A stretch of 25,690 nucleotides of DNA from Chloroflexota bacterium (lineage in GTDB: Bacteria > Chloroflexota > UBA6077): NCBI GenBank assembly GCA_021806765.1, contig JAJZQR010000053.1:1-25690 (forward strand), read 5' to 3'. The translations under genes were made by a program, and so were the position numbers. Of this stretch, positions 15,982 to 24,586 are shown piece after piece. The notes under the pieces are model-generated. The model had not been told where the DNA came from. It saw only the letters and a program-made list of their open reading frames with translations, and searched no databases. Each line of letters starts with the position of its first letter. The first letter of the stretch is position 1.

Positions 15982-17610
15982 CTACTTCTCGATGGTCGCT
16001 TCACGAAGGTAGTTGACCCCAGCGTTAGCCAAGGGAGTGAAGTTCTTGACGTAGGGCTGCATCAGGTAGTACTCATAGCCTACGTACAGCCAGATGAAGG
16101 GCACATCATTGGCAAGGACTCTCTGCAAATCCTTGTAGGCAGCGAGCCGTTTCTCAGGGTCCAAGCTCTTGGCCCCTGTGTCCAACAGCCGATCGGCTTC
16201 GGGATTGCTGTAACCGGTGATGTAGTTGAGGCTCTCGCCCGTTCGGAAATAGCGGTAGTAGTAGTAGTCAGGATCGGGCTGCCCGGAGTTCAGCCCTGGA
16301 GCCACGTCGTAGTCAGCCTTTCTCCACCGCTCCGCCCACCGGGCGTATTCCAGCAGTTCGATCTTCACGTCGATGTTCAACTTCTTCAGTTGCTCTTGAA
16401 CGATCTGCGCGATAGCCGGCGCGTTGGCAGGACCCGTCGTCTGGGTCATCATCGTGAAGGAGAAGCCATTAGGATAACCAGCCTCGGCCAGCAGCTTCTT
16501 GGCCTTCTCGAGATCACGCTGATAACCGAACAGCTGGGTCGCGGGTAAGGAGTAGGGCACCAGGCTTGGTGGGAACGGCCCTGTTATCGTGCCTTCTCCA
16601 AAGGCGGCCCCGTTCACGATCTCTTGGCGATCTACAGCCAAGGCAAGCGCTTGGCGTACGCGCACATCGTCAAATGGTTTTCGCTTCGTATTCAAGAAGA
16701 TCATGTAGTAGCGCAGGCTGGGAATCGCCTGCAGCTGCAGGCTCTTATCCGCTCGCGCCAGCTTCGCCACCTTCGGGTCCTCTATGAACGCGAAGTCGGC
16801 GTTCTTCGAGCGCATAGCCGCCAGGATGCCGTCTTCGGTCGGTACAACATTGAACCGGATGGACTGTATTACCGGCTGGCCCTTGATGAAGAAATCCGGG
16901 TTTCGATCGAGGACCATATAGTTGTCCGACACCCAATCGCCCAGTTTGTACGGTCCCGTGCCGATGACGTTTTCCCGCTTGGCCGGATCGCCACCGGATA
17001 CCACCCCCTTGGACACGATGGAAGCATTGGGATTAGCCAGGTTGGTCAGGAAGGCGGCAGCAGGGGACTTCAGCGTGAAGGTGATGGTGTAGGGGTCTGG
17101 TGTGTCTGTCTTCTCAATGCTGGTGAACAAGGAGCGAGCGATGGCCCCGGTCTTCTCGTCCAGGATTCGCTCAAAGCTGTACTTGACGTCGGCGGAAGTG
17201 AGTTCCTGCCCGTTGTGGAACTTCACACCCTTGCGCAAACTGAAGGTGTAGGTCTTATCGCCGTTGCTGACGTTCCAGGATTCTGCTAGCTCAGGCTGCA
17301 CCGTCAGCTTGCTATCCAGTCGCACCAGAGTGCTGTAGACGAGCTCAAAGATGCGCCAGGAGGTGTGTGCCGCCACCTTATGCGGGTCAAGCCCTTTGAC
17401 GTCCTCCAATCTGGCCACGGTGAGAGTTGCCGGCTTCGAGGCAGGTGCTTGTGCTGGTTGAGCCTTCGAAGATGCTGGCTCTGCCGGCGTGGCGACAGTC
17501 GGAACGGAACTCGTAGTAGCAGGTGGCGCCGCAGGCGCGGGTGCAGGTCCGCACGCGATGCTCAAGAGTACTGCCAGAGTCATCAGACTCGCGAAGAGAA
17601 AACCTCTCAT
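15982..17610 (-). CDS. Peptide-type ABC transporter substrate-binding lipoprotein, DppA/OppA family
   Basis: This 542-residue family-5 solute-binding protein has a Sec lipoprotein signal ending LLSIAC with Cys20 as lipid site, then an Ala/Pro/Ser/Thr tether of about 50 residues. The domain shows family hallmarks: GLDPHKVAAHTSWRIFELVY, LAESWNVSNGDKTYTFSLRK, GVKFHNGQELTSADVKYSFE, NVIGTGPYKLGDW and LALAVDRQEIV. I chose ATG 17610 (MRGFLFASLM), with GAGAGGAAG seven or so bases upstream, over an ATG 15 codons earlier that would bury the signal peptide. It begins 110 bases after the kinase gene of the FdrA cluster, on the same strand, which suggests that it feeds that pathway. The ligand is unknown. 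Confidence 0.92.
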   Translation of the reverse strand: MRGFLFASLMTLAVLLSIACGPAPAPAAPPATTSSVPTVATPAEPASSKAQPAQAPASKPATLTVARLEDVKGLDPHKVAAHTSWRIFELVYSTLVRLDSKLTVQPELAESWNVSNGDKTYTFSLRKGVKFHNGQELTSADVKYSFERILDEKTGAIARSLFTSIEKTDTPDPYTITFTLKSPAAAFLTNLANPNASIVSKGVVSGGDPAKRENVIGTGPYKLGDWVSDNYMVLDRNPDFFIKGQPVIQSIRFNVVPTEDGILAAMRSKNADFAFIEDPKVAKLARADKSLQLQAIPSLRYYMIFLNTKRKPFDDVRVRQALALAVDRQEIVNGAAFGEGTITGPFPPSLVPYSLPATQLFGYQRDLEKAKKLLAEAGYPNGFSFTMMTQTTGPANAPAIAQIVQEQLKKLNIDVKIELLEYARWAERWRKADYDVAPGLNSGQPDPDYYYYRYFRTGESLNYITGYSNPEADRLLDTGAKSLDPEKRLAAYKDLQRVLANDVPFIWLYVGYEYYLMQPYVKNFTPLANAGVNYLREATIEK

Positions 17611-17720
17611 CGTCACTTCCTCTCCAAGACCAGAATTCACCCGTAGGACCTTCAATCCGTTCTTGTCTTGTCCCTGCTAGCTGTCCGCTTCTTGGCGATC
17701 GCTGTGCACCAGTCCGATTA
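17611..17720. other. 110-base gap between kinase gene and peptide-type binding protein
   Basis: There is no gene and no convincing terminator. The 8-base palindrome GCGATCGC at 17695-17702 is the only dyad noticed and is too short to interpret. The absence of a terminator leaves it open whether the importer genes are in the same transcript as the enzyme genes. Confidence 0.35.
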
Positions 17721-18947
17721 CTACTCCTTTCCCCGCAGGAGATCGTGCTGGCCGCTGCTGATTACCCTCGCGGTCGCCCGGGCCACGATAAGCTCCTCGT
17801 CGGTGAGCACTACCAGCACGGGAACCCGTGCCCCTTGCTTCGAGATCTCCCCTTCCTTGTCTTCACAAGCTGCATTTCGCTCGGGATCGAGTTCCACCCC
17901 CAGGAACCCCAGCCCCTCACAGATGCGAGCGCGCATCAGCGGCGCGTTCTCGCCGATGCCGCCGGAAAAGACCAGGACGTCCAGCCCGCCCATGGCAGCC
18001 GCGTAGGCCCCGATGAACTTCTTCACCTCGTACGCGAAGGAGGCTAGAGCGAGACTAGCTCTCGCGTGCCCCTTGGCGGCTGCCTCCTCCAGGTCCCGTA
18101 CGTCCGCGCTTAGACCCGAGATGCCCAGGAGTCCCCCTTGCTGCGTTAGAGCGGATCGCACCTCCGCCGGCGTCAGCCCCTCTCGCTCCATGATGAAGGG
18201 AATGATGAATGGATCGATGTCGCCGCAGCGGGTGCCCATGGGCACGCCCGCCTGGGGAGTGAACCCCATGCTGGTGTCCACCGAGCGGCCATCGCGGATG
18301 GCGCAGACAGAGGAGCTGCCCCCCAGGTGGCAGGCCACCAGGCGCAAGCCTTCGGAGGAGCGGCCAAGCAAGGCCGGCACCCGCTCGGCGATGTAGCGAA
18401 GTGACGCACCATGGAAGCCGTAGCGGCGAACACCGTGCCTCTCGTACCACTCGTAAGGAACGCTATAGATGAAGGCATGGTCGGGAATCGTTGTGTGGAA
18501 GGCCGTCTCGAGAAGAGCCACTTGAGGGGTCTCGGGCATGAACTCCTGGAAGATACGCATGGCTCGGATGTAAGCGGGATTGTGAGCCGGAGCCGCGTCG
18601 CTATAGGCGACCATGGCAGCTATCAGCTCCTCGGTCACAGGAAGGGCTCCGGTGATGGCACCAGCGTGCACCGCCTTGAAGCCCACGGCATCGACCTCAT
18701 CTAGCGCCCGAAGGCATCCCTGATCTGGATCCACCAGCAGGTCCAGCATCCGCCGTATCGCCGCCGCCTGATCTGGGGCCACGATCTCCTGGTGCAGGTC
18801 GGTGTGCTCCGAGGCATGGTAGTTCATCGGGGAGCGCAGGCTGCCGATGCGCTCCACCTTCCCCCACGCGATGGGTCGCTCGTCCTGCATGTCGAGGAGC
18901 TTGTACTTGAACGAGGTGCTGCCCACGTTTGCGACCAGGATCCTCAT
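17721..18947 (-). CDS. Acetate/propionate kinase-family enzyme with altered active site
   Basis: This 408-residue protein is collinear with acetate kinase (AckA, about 400). It has the N-terminal phosphate loop VANVGSTSFKYKLLD (Asn7), the HNP motif with His122, YGFHGAS with His179, VDTSMGFTP, MGTRCGDID with Arg240, FSGGIGENAP and TDEEL near Glu384. Against the Methanosarcina enzyme (N7, R91, H123, D148, H180, R241, E384) two catalytic positions differ: Arg91 is Lys91 (in GFKAVHAG, normally HRVVHGG) and Asp148 is Glu147 (in LETAFH, normally FDTAFH). HLGNG is HLGGS, and the second His of FHGTSH is Leu. The ATG lies two bases after the AllG-like gene's stop. Family members make ATP from an acyl phosphate; in this position E. 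coli has a carbamate kinase. Probably an acyl- or carbamoyl-phosphate kinase with shifted specificity. Confidence 0.85.
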   Translation of the reverse strand: MRILVANVGSTSFKYKLLDMQDERPIAWGKVERIGSLRSPMNYHASEHTDLHQEIVAPDQAAAIRRMLDLLVDPDQGCLRALDEVDAVGFKAVHAGAITGALPVTEELIAAMVAYSDAAPAHNPAYIRAMRIFQEFMPETPQVALLETAFHTTIPDHAFIYSVPYEWYERHGVRRYGFHGASLRYIAERVPALLGRSSEGLRLVACHLGGSSSVCAIRDGRSVDTSMGFTPQAGVPMGTRCGDIDPFIIPFIMEREGLTPAEVRSALTQQGGLLGISGLSADVRDLEEAAAKGHARASLALASFAYEVKKFIGAYAAAMGGLDVLVFSGGIGENAPLMRARICEGLGFLGVELDPERNAACEDKEGEISKQGARVPVLVVLTDEELIVARATARVISSGQHDLLRGKE

Positions 18948-18949
18948 CG

Positions 18950-20212
18950 TCAGTCCAATCCGTATTTCTCGGCAAAGGCGAGGAACGCCTTCTTGAAGCA
19001 CTCCACGGGAACTCGGGCAACCCCGGCACCCGCCTGGCCACCCTTCTTGTGAATGATGCCGGCGTGGCTCTGTGGCTCGATACTCGTCTCCAGGACCTTC
19101 ACCATGTCTACGCATGTCGGGGTGCCTTCGAAGTTCAGGGCTGGAATGGCGTAGTTGGGGTTCTTGCCGACGGTGATCGTCCACATCTCTCGGGTCCGGT
19201 CCAGTGCATCCTCGACGGTGCCACCGGCGAGGAGAGTGACCGCAGGTGACGCCGCGGCGGCAAGCCCTCCCAGCCCGTACACTTCCACAGCACAGCTATC
19301 CCCTGCGAAGGGCACCGTGTCCTCGGGGACCCAACTCGGGTTCAGATACCGCCCTTTGATGATGGGGGCTGGAGCGGTGAACCAACGATTCCCGAGGTTA
19401 CTTACCTTTATCCCCAGTTCCACGCCGTTCCCGCCCATAGCGGTCACCACCGTGCAGTACTCGATGTTCTCCGCCGCCCGCAGCACGGCCGTGGCCCCGG
19501 CCATCAGTATGTGGAGCGCGAAACGTTCCGCGGTGCGCAGGAACTCGAAACAGCGGGACAGTTCCCCCCGTGAAAGCCCCAAGACGGACAGATGAGGGGC
19601 CAACTCCGCCAGCAGGAGAAGGCTCGAACACAGCTCCCGGCTGTGATTCTCGTCACCTGCCTGCAGAGACCGCGCGATGATGGTTCGCAGATTGATCCCC
19701 CCCATCGCCTTCAAAGCCTCATCCAGGGAGGGGCCAAGGATCTCTCTGAACCAGCTCCACCGGTCAGCCACCACATCGTTGTACACTCCCCACCGAAGGG
19801 CCTCATACGATGGTCCCTCCTGCAGGGCGACGAATCCCCGTGTCCCGTGCACGGTGTCCTCGGCCACGGCCACCGGCATGGAGAAGCTGGTCGAGGCCAT
19901 GCCGCCGCCCGGCACCCAGTAGTCCACGCCTGGGGCGAGTTGCACCTCACCCCGGTGGATCAGGTCGATCGCCTCTTCGCGAGTCCGGGCCAATCCCTCG
20001 GAGAGGATGCCGCCGATGATCCCGCTCTGATGTGCGGGCAGCATACGATCGAAGTCGAGCTCCGGCCCGGTGTGGAGGATTACGTTCCTGCGCAGACCAG
20101 GCACGACCTCGCCCGCCGGACGCACACCCACCCACACGGGCTGCCCGCCGACAAAGACGTCGTACGCCCGCCTGTTTGCCGCCTCGATACGATCGCGCAT
20201 CGACTCTGCCAT
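18950..20212 (-). CDS. DUF1116 protein, AllG-like (oxamate carbamoyltransferase subunit family)
   Basis: This 420-residue cytoplasmic protein matches the DUF1116 family in length (E. coli YlbE/AllG is about 419) and in segments such as EAIDLIHRGEVQLAP, MAVAEDTVHGTRGFVALQEG-like residues, YNDVVADRWSWF, GDENHSRELCSS, TAMGGNGVELGIKVS and NYAIPALNFEGTPT. Its ATG follows the stop of the FdrA-like gene with no base between (TAGATG), so the two are translated together. In E. coli AllF, AllG and AllH are reported to be the three subunits of oxamate carbamoyltransferase in allantoin breakdown. Here the same three families occur in the order H-F-G. Which subunit binds which substrate cannot be read from sequence. 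Confidence 0.88.
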   Translation of the reverse strand: MAESMRDRIEAANRRAYDVFVGGQPVWVGVRPAGEVVPGLRRNVILHTGPELDFDRMLPAHQSGIIGGILSEGLARTREEAIDLIHRGEVQLAPGVDYWVPGGGMASTSFSMPVAVAEDTVHGTRGFVALQEGPSYEALRWGVYNDVVADRWSWFREILGPSLDEALKAMGGINLRTIIARSLQAGDENHSRELCSSLLLLAELAPHLSVLGLSRGELSRCFEFLRTAERFALHILMAGATAVLRAAENIEYCTVVTAMGGNGVELGIKVSNLGNRWFTAPAPIIKGRYLNPSWVPEDTVPFAGDSCAVEVYGLGGLAAAASPAVTLLAGGTVEDALDRTREMWTITVGKNPNYAIPALNFEGTPTCVDMVKVLETSIEPQSHAGIIHKKGGQAGAGVARVPVECFKKAFLAFAEKYGLD

Positions 20213-22006
20213 CTATCCCAACCTCCACAGCAACCGGGCGATCCTCGGATCTCCCCCGGCTGGAGGCGACCAGGACACCTCGGCCACGTCGACGCCCTGC
20301 ATCCTGAGAGCCCTAGCCATGACGTCCACGCCTACGTTGATTACCTTGAGGCCGCCACCGAGTAGCTCTGCAATCCGACGTGAAGAGGTCAGCCCTCGTT
20401 CAGGCTGCCTGGAAACCGGCTGTGGGAAGGGTTCCCTTCCCGCCAGCACCGCGAGCGCCTCGTCGGCAGGCCGCTGGGAGAGGATGAGGCCGGCGAGCCG
20501 CGCCGCCTGGGCGCTGGACGGCATCACGGTAACGCCCGCAGCCCGCAGCTTCTGCTCCTGGGCCGGGGCATTCTGGGGGTCGCGATGGGTCCCGCAGACC
20601 GAAGCGACGACGACGGGACTCCTGCCCGAGGCATCCCGCGCTTCCCGCAGGGCCGTAACGATGTACTCGGCGGGATCCGGGTGGAGCGCTGGTCCCAGGA
20701 TCACGTCCAGGAGAAGGACCGCCGTCTCTGGATCCTGGAACTCCTTCAAGATGCGCAGCCGATAGGGCAGGGGATCGATCACCGGGTGGGCGCGTCCCCG
20801 CGTGAGGGCCTCGTCTCCCAGGTCCAGCACGCAGTGTCCCTTGCTCTCTCTGACGTCCTCGAGCCTCTGCCCACCGGCGAAGGGGGAGTTGCTGTGGATG
20901 GGACTCATCAACTCGCCGATGATGGCCTGCGCCTGGGCAACGAAGGTCCCCGCCCCGAAGATGCCCCTAAGGTACTTCTGCCCGGGCTGGAGGGTAGCCC
21001 GAAGCGTATCGGCCAACCCGACCACCTCGGCATCGGGCAAGTCGAACGTCCGCACCTCGGTTGGCTCTCGTCGGGCCAGCGCCACGGCAAGCTGGGCGGC
21101 CGAATCCATCGAGGATGCAAAGTAGGCTCCCGACTTGACCCACGGTTCGGGATCGGCGTCGAGGAAGCAGGCGACCACGGCCTTCCCGCAGCCCTGGATG
21201 GTCTCGCACAGCTTGGAGGTGACGCTGCCCGAGGGCGCCTTCCCCACTAGCACGATCACGTCTGTCGAGGCATCGGAATCCAGAGCCGCCAAGCTGCCCG
21301 CCATCGTCAAGGCGCCCACCGCCTCGTGCAGATCCCTTCCTCCGGTGCCGATGGCGTGGGAGACTCCAAGCCCGGCCCTCTCCACCAGCGTGGCCACCTC
21401 CTGGGTGCCGGCCCCCGATGCCCCCACGATGCCGATCGGTCCGCGCCCGACAATGCTCGCCAGAGCCAGCGCGGCTCCGCCGAGATTGCATACCCCGCAG
21501 TCGGGTCCCATCAGCAGGAGGCCGAGCTCCGTGGCCAGCCGTTTCAAAGTGATCTCCTCTTCCAGCGACATGTTGTCGCTGAACAGCAGGGTGTGCAGAC
21601 CCCGGCGCAGGGCGCGACGCGCCTCTCCGGCGGCATACTCTCCGGGGACGGAGATGAGAGCCAGATTGGCACCGGTTACATCCTCCAGGGCCGAATCAAG
21701 GGACGGATAGTGCTTCGGGTGCTCGACGGCCCCTTGTTGGGCGAAGTAGCTGTCCAGATTGCCCAGGATCGAGCGGGCAATGGTGGGGTTCTCGGTCTTC
21801 ATGGCGACGACCAGGTCGTTTCCCGTTGCCTCCTCCGCCCCCGTGGTGAGCAGCCCCAGATCTCTCAGCACCTCCTTGTTGCTGTCCGTGCCCATGACCA
21901 CCAGGGCATCGAGAACACCCTCGGCTTCCCGCAACCTCTGAGAGGCGTTCATGAGCACCACGGAATCTCGGAACTCCCCCTTTCGTATCGATACGTGTAC
22001 GCTCAT
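20213..22006 (-). CDS. fdrA: FdrA-family acyl-CoA synthetase-like protein (AllF-like)
   Basis: This 597-residue protein belongs to the FdrA family, which is built like succinyl-CoA synthetase: an N-terminal FdrA segment (VSIRKGEFRDSVVLM), a CoA-binding-type Rossmann part (GPIGIVGASGAGTQEVATL) and GVSHAIGTGGRDLHEAVG, which corresponds to the G-x-S-x-x-I-G-x-G-G loop, then ligase-type repeats with SPIHSNSPFAGGQ and DPLPYRLRILKE. E. coli FdrA has about 555 residues. The last ~50 residues (VINVGVDVMARALRMQGVDV, W-S-P-P-A-G-G-D) form a small appended unit. The family is reported as AllF of oxamate carbamoyltransferase. ATG 22006 has GAGGT seven bases upstream, nine bases after the DUF2877 gene. 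No phosphohistidine is assigned here. Confidence 0.9.
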   Translation of the reverse strand: MSVHVSIRKGEFRDSVVLMNASQRLREAEGVLDALVVMGTDSNKEVLRDLGLLTTGAEEATGNDLVVAMKTENPTIARSILGNLDSYFAQQGAVEHPKHYPSLDSALEDVTGANLALISVPGEYAAGEARRALRRGLHTLLFSDNMSLEEEITLKRLATELGLLLMGPDCGVCNLGGAALALASIVGRGPIGIVGASGAGTQEVATLVERAGLGVSHAIGTGGRDLHEAVGALTMAGSLAALDSDASTDVIVLVGKAPSGSVTSKLCETIQGCGKAVVACFLDADPEPWVKSGAYFASSMDSAAQLAVALARREPTEVRTFDLPDAEVVGLADTLRATLQPGQKYLRGIFGAGTFVAQAQAIIGELMSPIHSNSPFAGGQRLEDVRESKGHCVLDLGDEALTRGRAHPVIDPLPYRLRILKEFQDPETAVLLLDVILGPALHPDPAEYIVTALREARDASGRSPVVVASVCGTHRDPQNAPAQEQKLRAAGVTVMPSSAQAARLAGLILSQRPADEALAVLAGREPFPQPVSRQPERGLTSSRRIAELLGGGLKVINVGVDVMARALRMQGVDVAEVSWSPPAGGDPRIARLLWRLG

Positions 22007-22015
22007 ACAGATACC

Positions 22016-22933
22016 TCACACGAAACACAGGCCGAGGAAAGCACCCAGGGCCAGTTCTGCGCCCGATGTCCCTCCCACTGCGAAGAGAGACTGGCTCGCT
22101 CTGTCAATGTCTCCCTCCCTACCACCGGCGACGGCCGACACGTAATCGGCCAGCACAGCGGAGATCTCGCCTCGGACTGCGTGCCGAAGGTAAGTCCAGG
22201 CCACCAGGTTTGTCCTTCCGTCGGCGGCAGCCAGGATTGCCTGCAGGGTTGGTGGTATGGCGTCTCCGGTCTGCCGAGAGTCGCCGAGGAGCGAGAGCGC
22301 GCCGGCCAGCCCGGTGAGCAAGTCGTCACCGGACGGCGTGAGCCCGATCCCCAGGCCCGCGAGTCGCCGACTGCCCTGGCCTACTAGCATCTCATCTCCC
22401 GATCGCAACCCGGTCGCCAGGCTCGCCAGAGGACCTATCGCCGCGCGACACAGCGGCGACCAGGTGGTGCCACCGTCGGGTGTCGCCTGCAACACGGCGT
22501 CCACGTGATACCAGATGGGACCCAGCCCCTCGTCGGGAGCCAGGATCGCCCCGAGTTCTCGAGCCCGTTTCAGGTTGGCGGCTCGCTCGCTCAGCGGGAG
22601 GACTCCTCCTTCTATCCTCTTCTTCGCTGCCGTCGCCGTCGCTCCAGCCAGGGTGATGGACAGGTCGGATTCTGGTACCCCCAGTCGGCCCCCGTCGCCC
22701 CGTATCTCCATCCCGGCCATGATCCCGACATCGGCGAACCCCTGGGCTTCCTCCAGGCGCACGATGAGGGCATTAGGAAGATCTCCCAACCGGATATCCG
22801 AGATCGTCAACAACCTGTCACCGCTGAGCACGTTCGCCGCTCGGCGGAAGACGCTGTGCAGTCGCCCGCTGAAGCCCGGCTCCTGCATCTCCTTCGCGCC
22901 TGAGCTGACGGAGATGGCCTGAAGGCTGATCAT
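22016..22933 (-). CDS. DUF2877 protein, AllH-like (oxamate carbamoyltransferase subunit family)
   Basis: This 305-residue cytoplasmic protein matches DUF2877 by the central motif GIGLTPSGDDLLTGLAGAL, typical of the family, and by its constant position beside FdrA and DUF1116 genes. E. coli YlbF/AllH is its counterpart. I chose ATG 22933, which overlaps the stop of the flavoprotein gene (TGATG); the codon before it is a TTG. The C-terminus is Gly/Ala-rich and hydrophobic (SGAELALGAFLGLCFV). It is expected to form a complex with the next two products. Substrate assignment to oxalurate/oxamate is not justified here because no allantoin genes are present in the window. Confidence 0.87.
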   Translation of the reverse strand: MISLQAISVSSGAKEMQEPGFSGRLHSVFRRAANVLSGDRLLTISDIRLGDLPNALIVRLEEAQGFADVGIMAGMEIRGDGGRLGVPESDLSITLAGATATAAKKRIEGGVLPLSERAANLKRARELGAILAPDEGLGPIWYHVDAVLQATPDGGTTWSPLCRAAIGPLASLATGLRSGDEMLVGQGSRRLAGLGIGLTPSGDDLLTGLAGALSLLGDSRQTGDAIPPTLQAILAAADGRTNLVAWTYLRHAVRGEISAVLADYVSAVAGGREGDIDRASQSLFAVGGTSGAELALGAFLGLCFV

Positions 22934-24582
22934 CAACTCCCCATGTCCTCTCGCTCCCGGCTTGGCCGTAGGAGGCCCACCTGCATCCTCCCGCCAGATT
23001 GAACGAAGAAGATGCTCTTGAGCCAGTTCACGTCGTCCCGCGCCGGGAAATCCTCTCGGTAATGGGCTCCCCGACTCTCTTCCCGAAGGAGAGCCCCTCG
23101 GCAGATCATCTCGGAAAGCAGGAGATGGTGCCTCAGCTCCAGCAAGCGAAACTGATCCGCCAGGCTATCTGCCCGCAACTCCCCAGCTTCGCCGGCCAGG
23201 GATTGGATGGCCTCCAGAGCCCGGGTCAGCCCCCGCCCGTTGCGGATCAGGCCCACCTGGTCCCACATGATCCCCTGGAGCCTCGCTCGCGCGTCGTCGG
23301 CAGCTTCACGGCAGTGGCTCCCTGACCGAAGTGAGGGAAGGGCTGAAGCAGCCTGCTCCTCCACTAGTGCGGGAGCCAGATGCGACACTCCTTGAGACGC
23401 CGCGTACTCCGCCGCGAAATGCCCCGCGCGTGCTCCAAAGACCAGGACGTCGGTTCCGGAGTTGCCCGCCAGCCGGTTGGCTCCGTGTACGCCGCCGGCC
23501 ACCTCTCCGGCGGCGAATAGCCCCGGGACGGCGGTTGCACCCCGTTCGTCGATGCGCACACCGCCCATCATGTAGTGCTGCGCCGGCCCTACCTCGATGG
23601 GGGTCGCCGTCGGATCAACCCCACCCGCCTTGCACGCAGCGACGAATCGCGGGTGTTTGGCGATCTTCTCGGGTGGCACGCCTCGCAGATCGAAGTACAC
23701 CCCCCCGGAAGGCGATCCCCTTCCGTCCCTTACCTGCTGATAGACGGCGCGGGCCAGGAACTCCTTGCCCTTCCCTTTGCCGCCGTCGGGCAGGAATTCC
23801 TGTCGGTCGGCGTCGTAAATGGCCGGGCTATCGGCCAACAAGAAGGAGACCGTGAAGCCCCGGGACCTGGGTGGAGCCAGTATCACGAAAGGCTCGTACT
23901 GGACGAACTCCATGTCGACCAACTCCGCCCCAGCCTGGTAGGCCAGAGCATAGCCATCGCCGCTCAGATCCGGCGGATTGGTGGAGACGGCGTAGAGAGG
24001 TCCAAGCCCCCCGGTTGCTAGCACCACCGAGCCTGCTGTGCAGGCCTCCAACGTCCAGTCTTTGCGGTTCACCACCAGCGCGCCCGCCACTGAATCGCGG
24101 GCCTTCAGCAGGGCAATGGCCTGTCTGTCGTGATGCATAGACACACAATGCTCCCGCAGCCAGCGATGCAGACAGCCGATGATGTCCGGCCCGGTGCGAT
24201 CCGTGGTGTACACCGTCCGCGGGATGCTGTGCCCCGAGGTCAGCCGAGGCGCGTAGCTCCCGTCGGCCTTCCGAAGCGCCAGCCCGAGACCCTCGAGAAA
24301 ACCCACCTGTCCCCACGACTCCGCCGTCAGAACCGCTACCAGATGGGGGTCGCCAAGAAACTCGGCTGCCGCCATCATGTCGTTGAAGAACTGAGCCGGA
24401 GAGTCCGCACCGTCGGGCACGGCAGCATTGAAAGCCACAACCCCAAGACCCGGTGGCCCCTTGCGTAGCACCGTGACCCGCACGCCGCGCTGAGCCGCTG
24501 CAACGGCTGCTCGCAAGGCGGCGATCCCGCCTCCGAGGATCAGGACATCGGTAGACTGCACCGAGATCGTCATGGTGGTCAT
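22933..24582 (-). CDS. FAD-dependent oxidoreductase, fumarate reductase / L-aspartate oxidase family
   Basis: This 549-residue flavoprotein has an N-terminal FAD-binding Rossmann motif (DVLILGGGIAALRAAVAAAQ, Gly17-19), SVVLATGGLGPLY, the catalytic-domain HYMMGG, and the second FAD motif VPGLFAAGEVAGGVHGANRL with GNSGTDVLVFG. The C-terminal helical domain includes GAHYREDFPARDDVNWLKS, as in succinate dehydrogenase/NadB proteins. The N-terminal region where covalent-flavin enzymes have H-T has no such histidine, so FAD is probably non-covalent. No iron-sulphur or membrane subunit gene is nearby, which points to a soluble dehydrogenase or oxidase. It sits between the C45 gene (four bases after its stop) and the DUF2877 gene (one-base overlap), so it belongs to the same pathway. 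The substrate is unknown. Confidence 0.9.
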   Translation of the reverse strand: MTTMTISVQSTDVLILGGGIAALRAAVAAAQRGVRVTVLRKGPPGLGVVAFNAAVPDGADSPAQFFNDMMAAAEFLGDPHLVAVLTAESWGQVGFLEGLGLALRKADGSYAPRLTSGHSIPRTVYTTDRTGPDIIGCLHRWLREHCVSMHHDRQAIALLKARDSVAGALVVNRKDWTLEACTAGSVVLATGGLGPLYAVSTNPPDLSGDGYALAYQAGAELVDMEFVQYEPFVILAPPRSRGFTVSFLLADSPAIYDADRQEFLPDGGKGKGKEFLARAVYQQVRDGRGSPSGGVYFDLRGVPPEKIAKHPRFVAACKAGGVDPTATPIEVGPAQHYMMGGVRIDERGATAVPGLFAAGEVAGGVHGANRLAGNSGTDVLVFGARAGHFAAEYAASQGVSHLAPALVEEQAASALPSLRSGSHCREAADDARARLQGIMWDQVGLIRNGRGLTRALEAIQSLAGEAGELRADSLADQFRLLELRHHLLLSEMICRGALLREESRGAHYREDFPARDDVNWLKSIFFVQSGGRMQVGLLRPSREREDMGS

Positions 24583-24586
24583 TGCC

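Noticed and set aside
17695..17702. GCGATCGC palindrome
   Set aside because: An isolated 8-base palindrome is expected by chance in a window of this size and composition.
21326..22387. Plus-strand open frame across the FdrA and DUF2877 genes
   Set aside because: It spans two recognised minus-strand genes and their junction and resembles no family.
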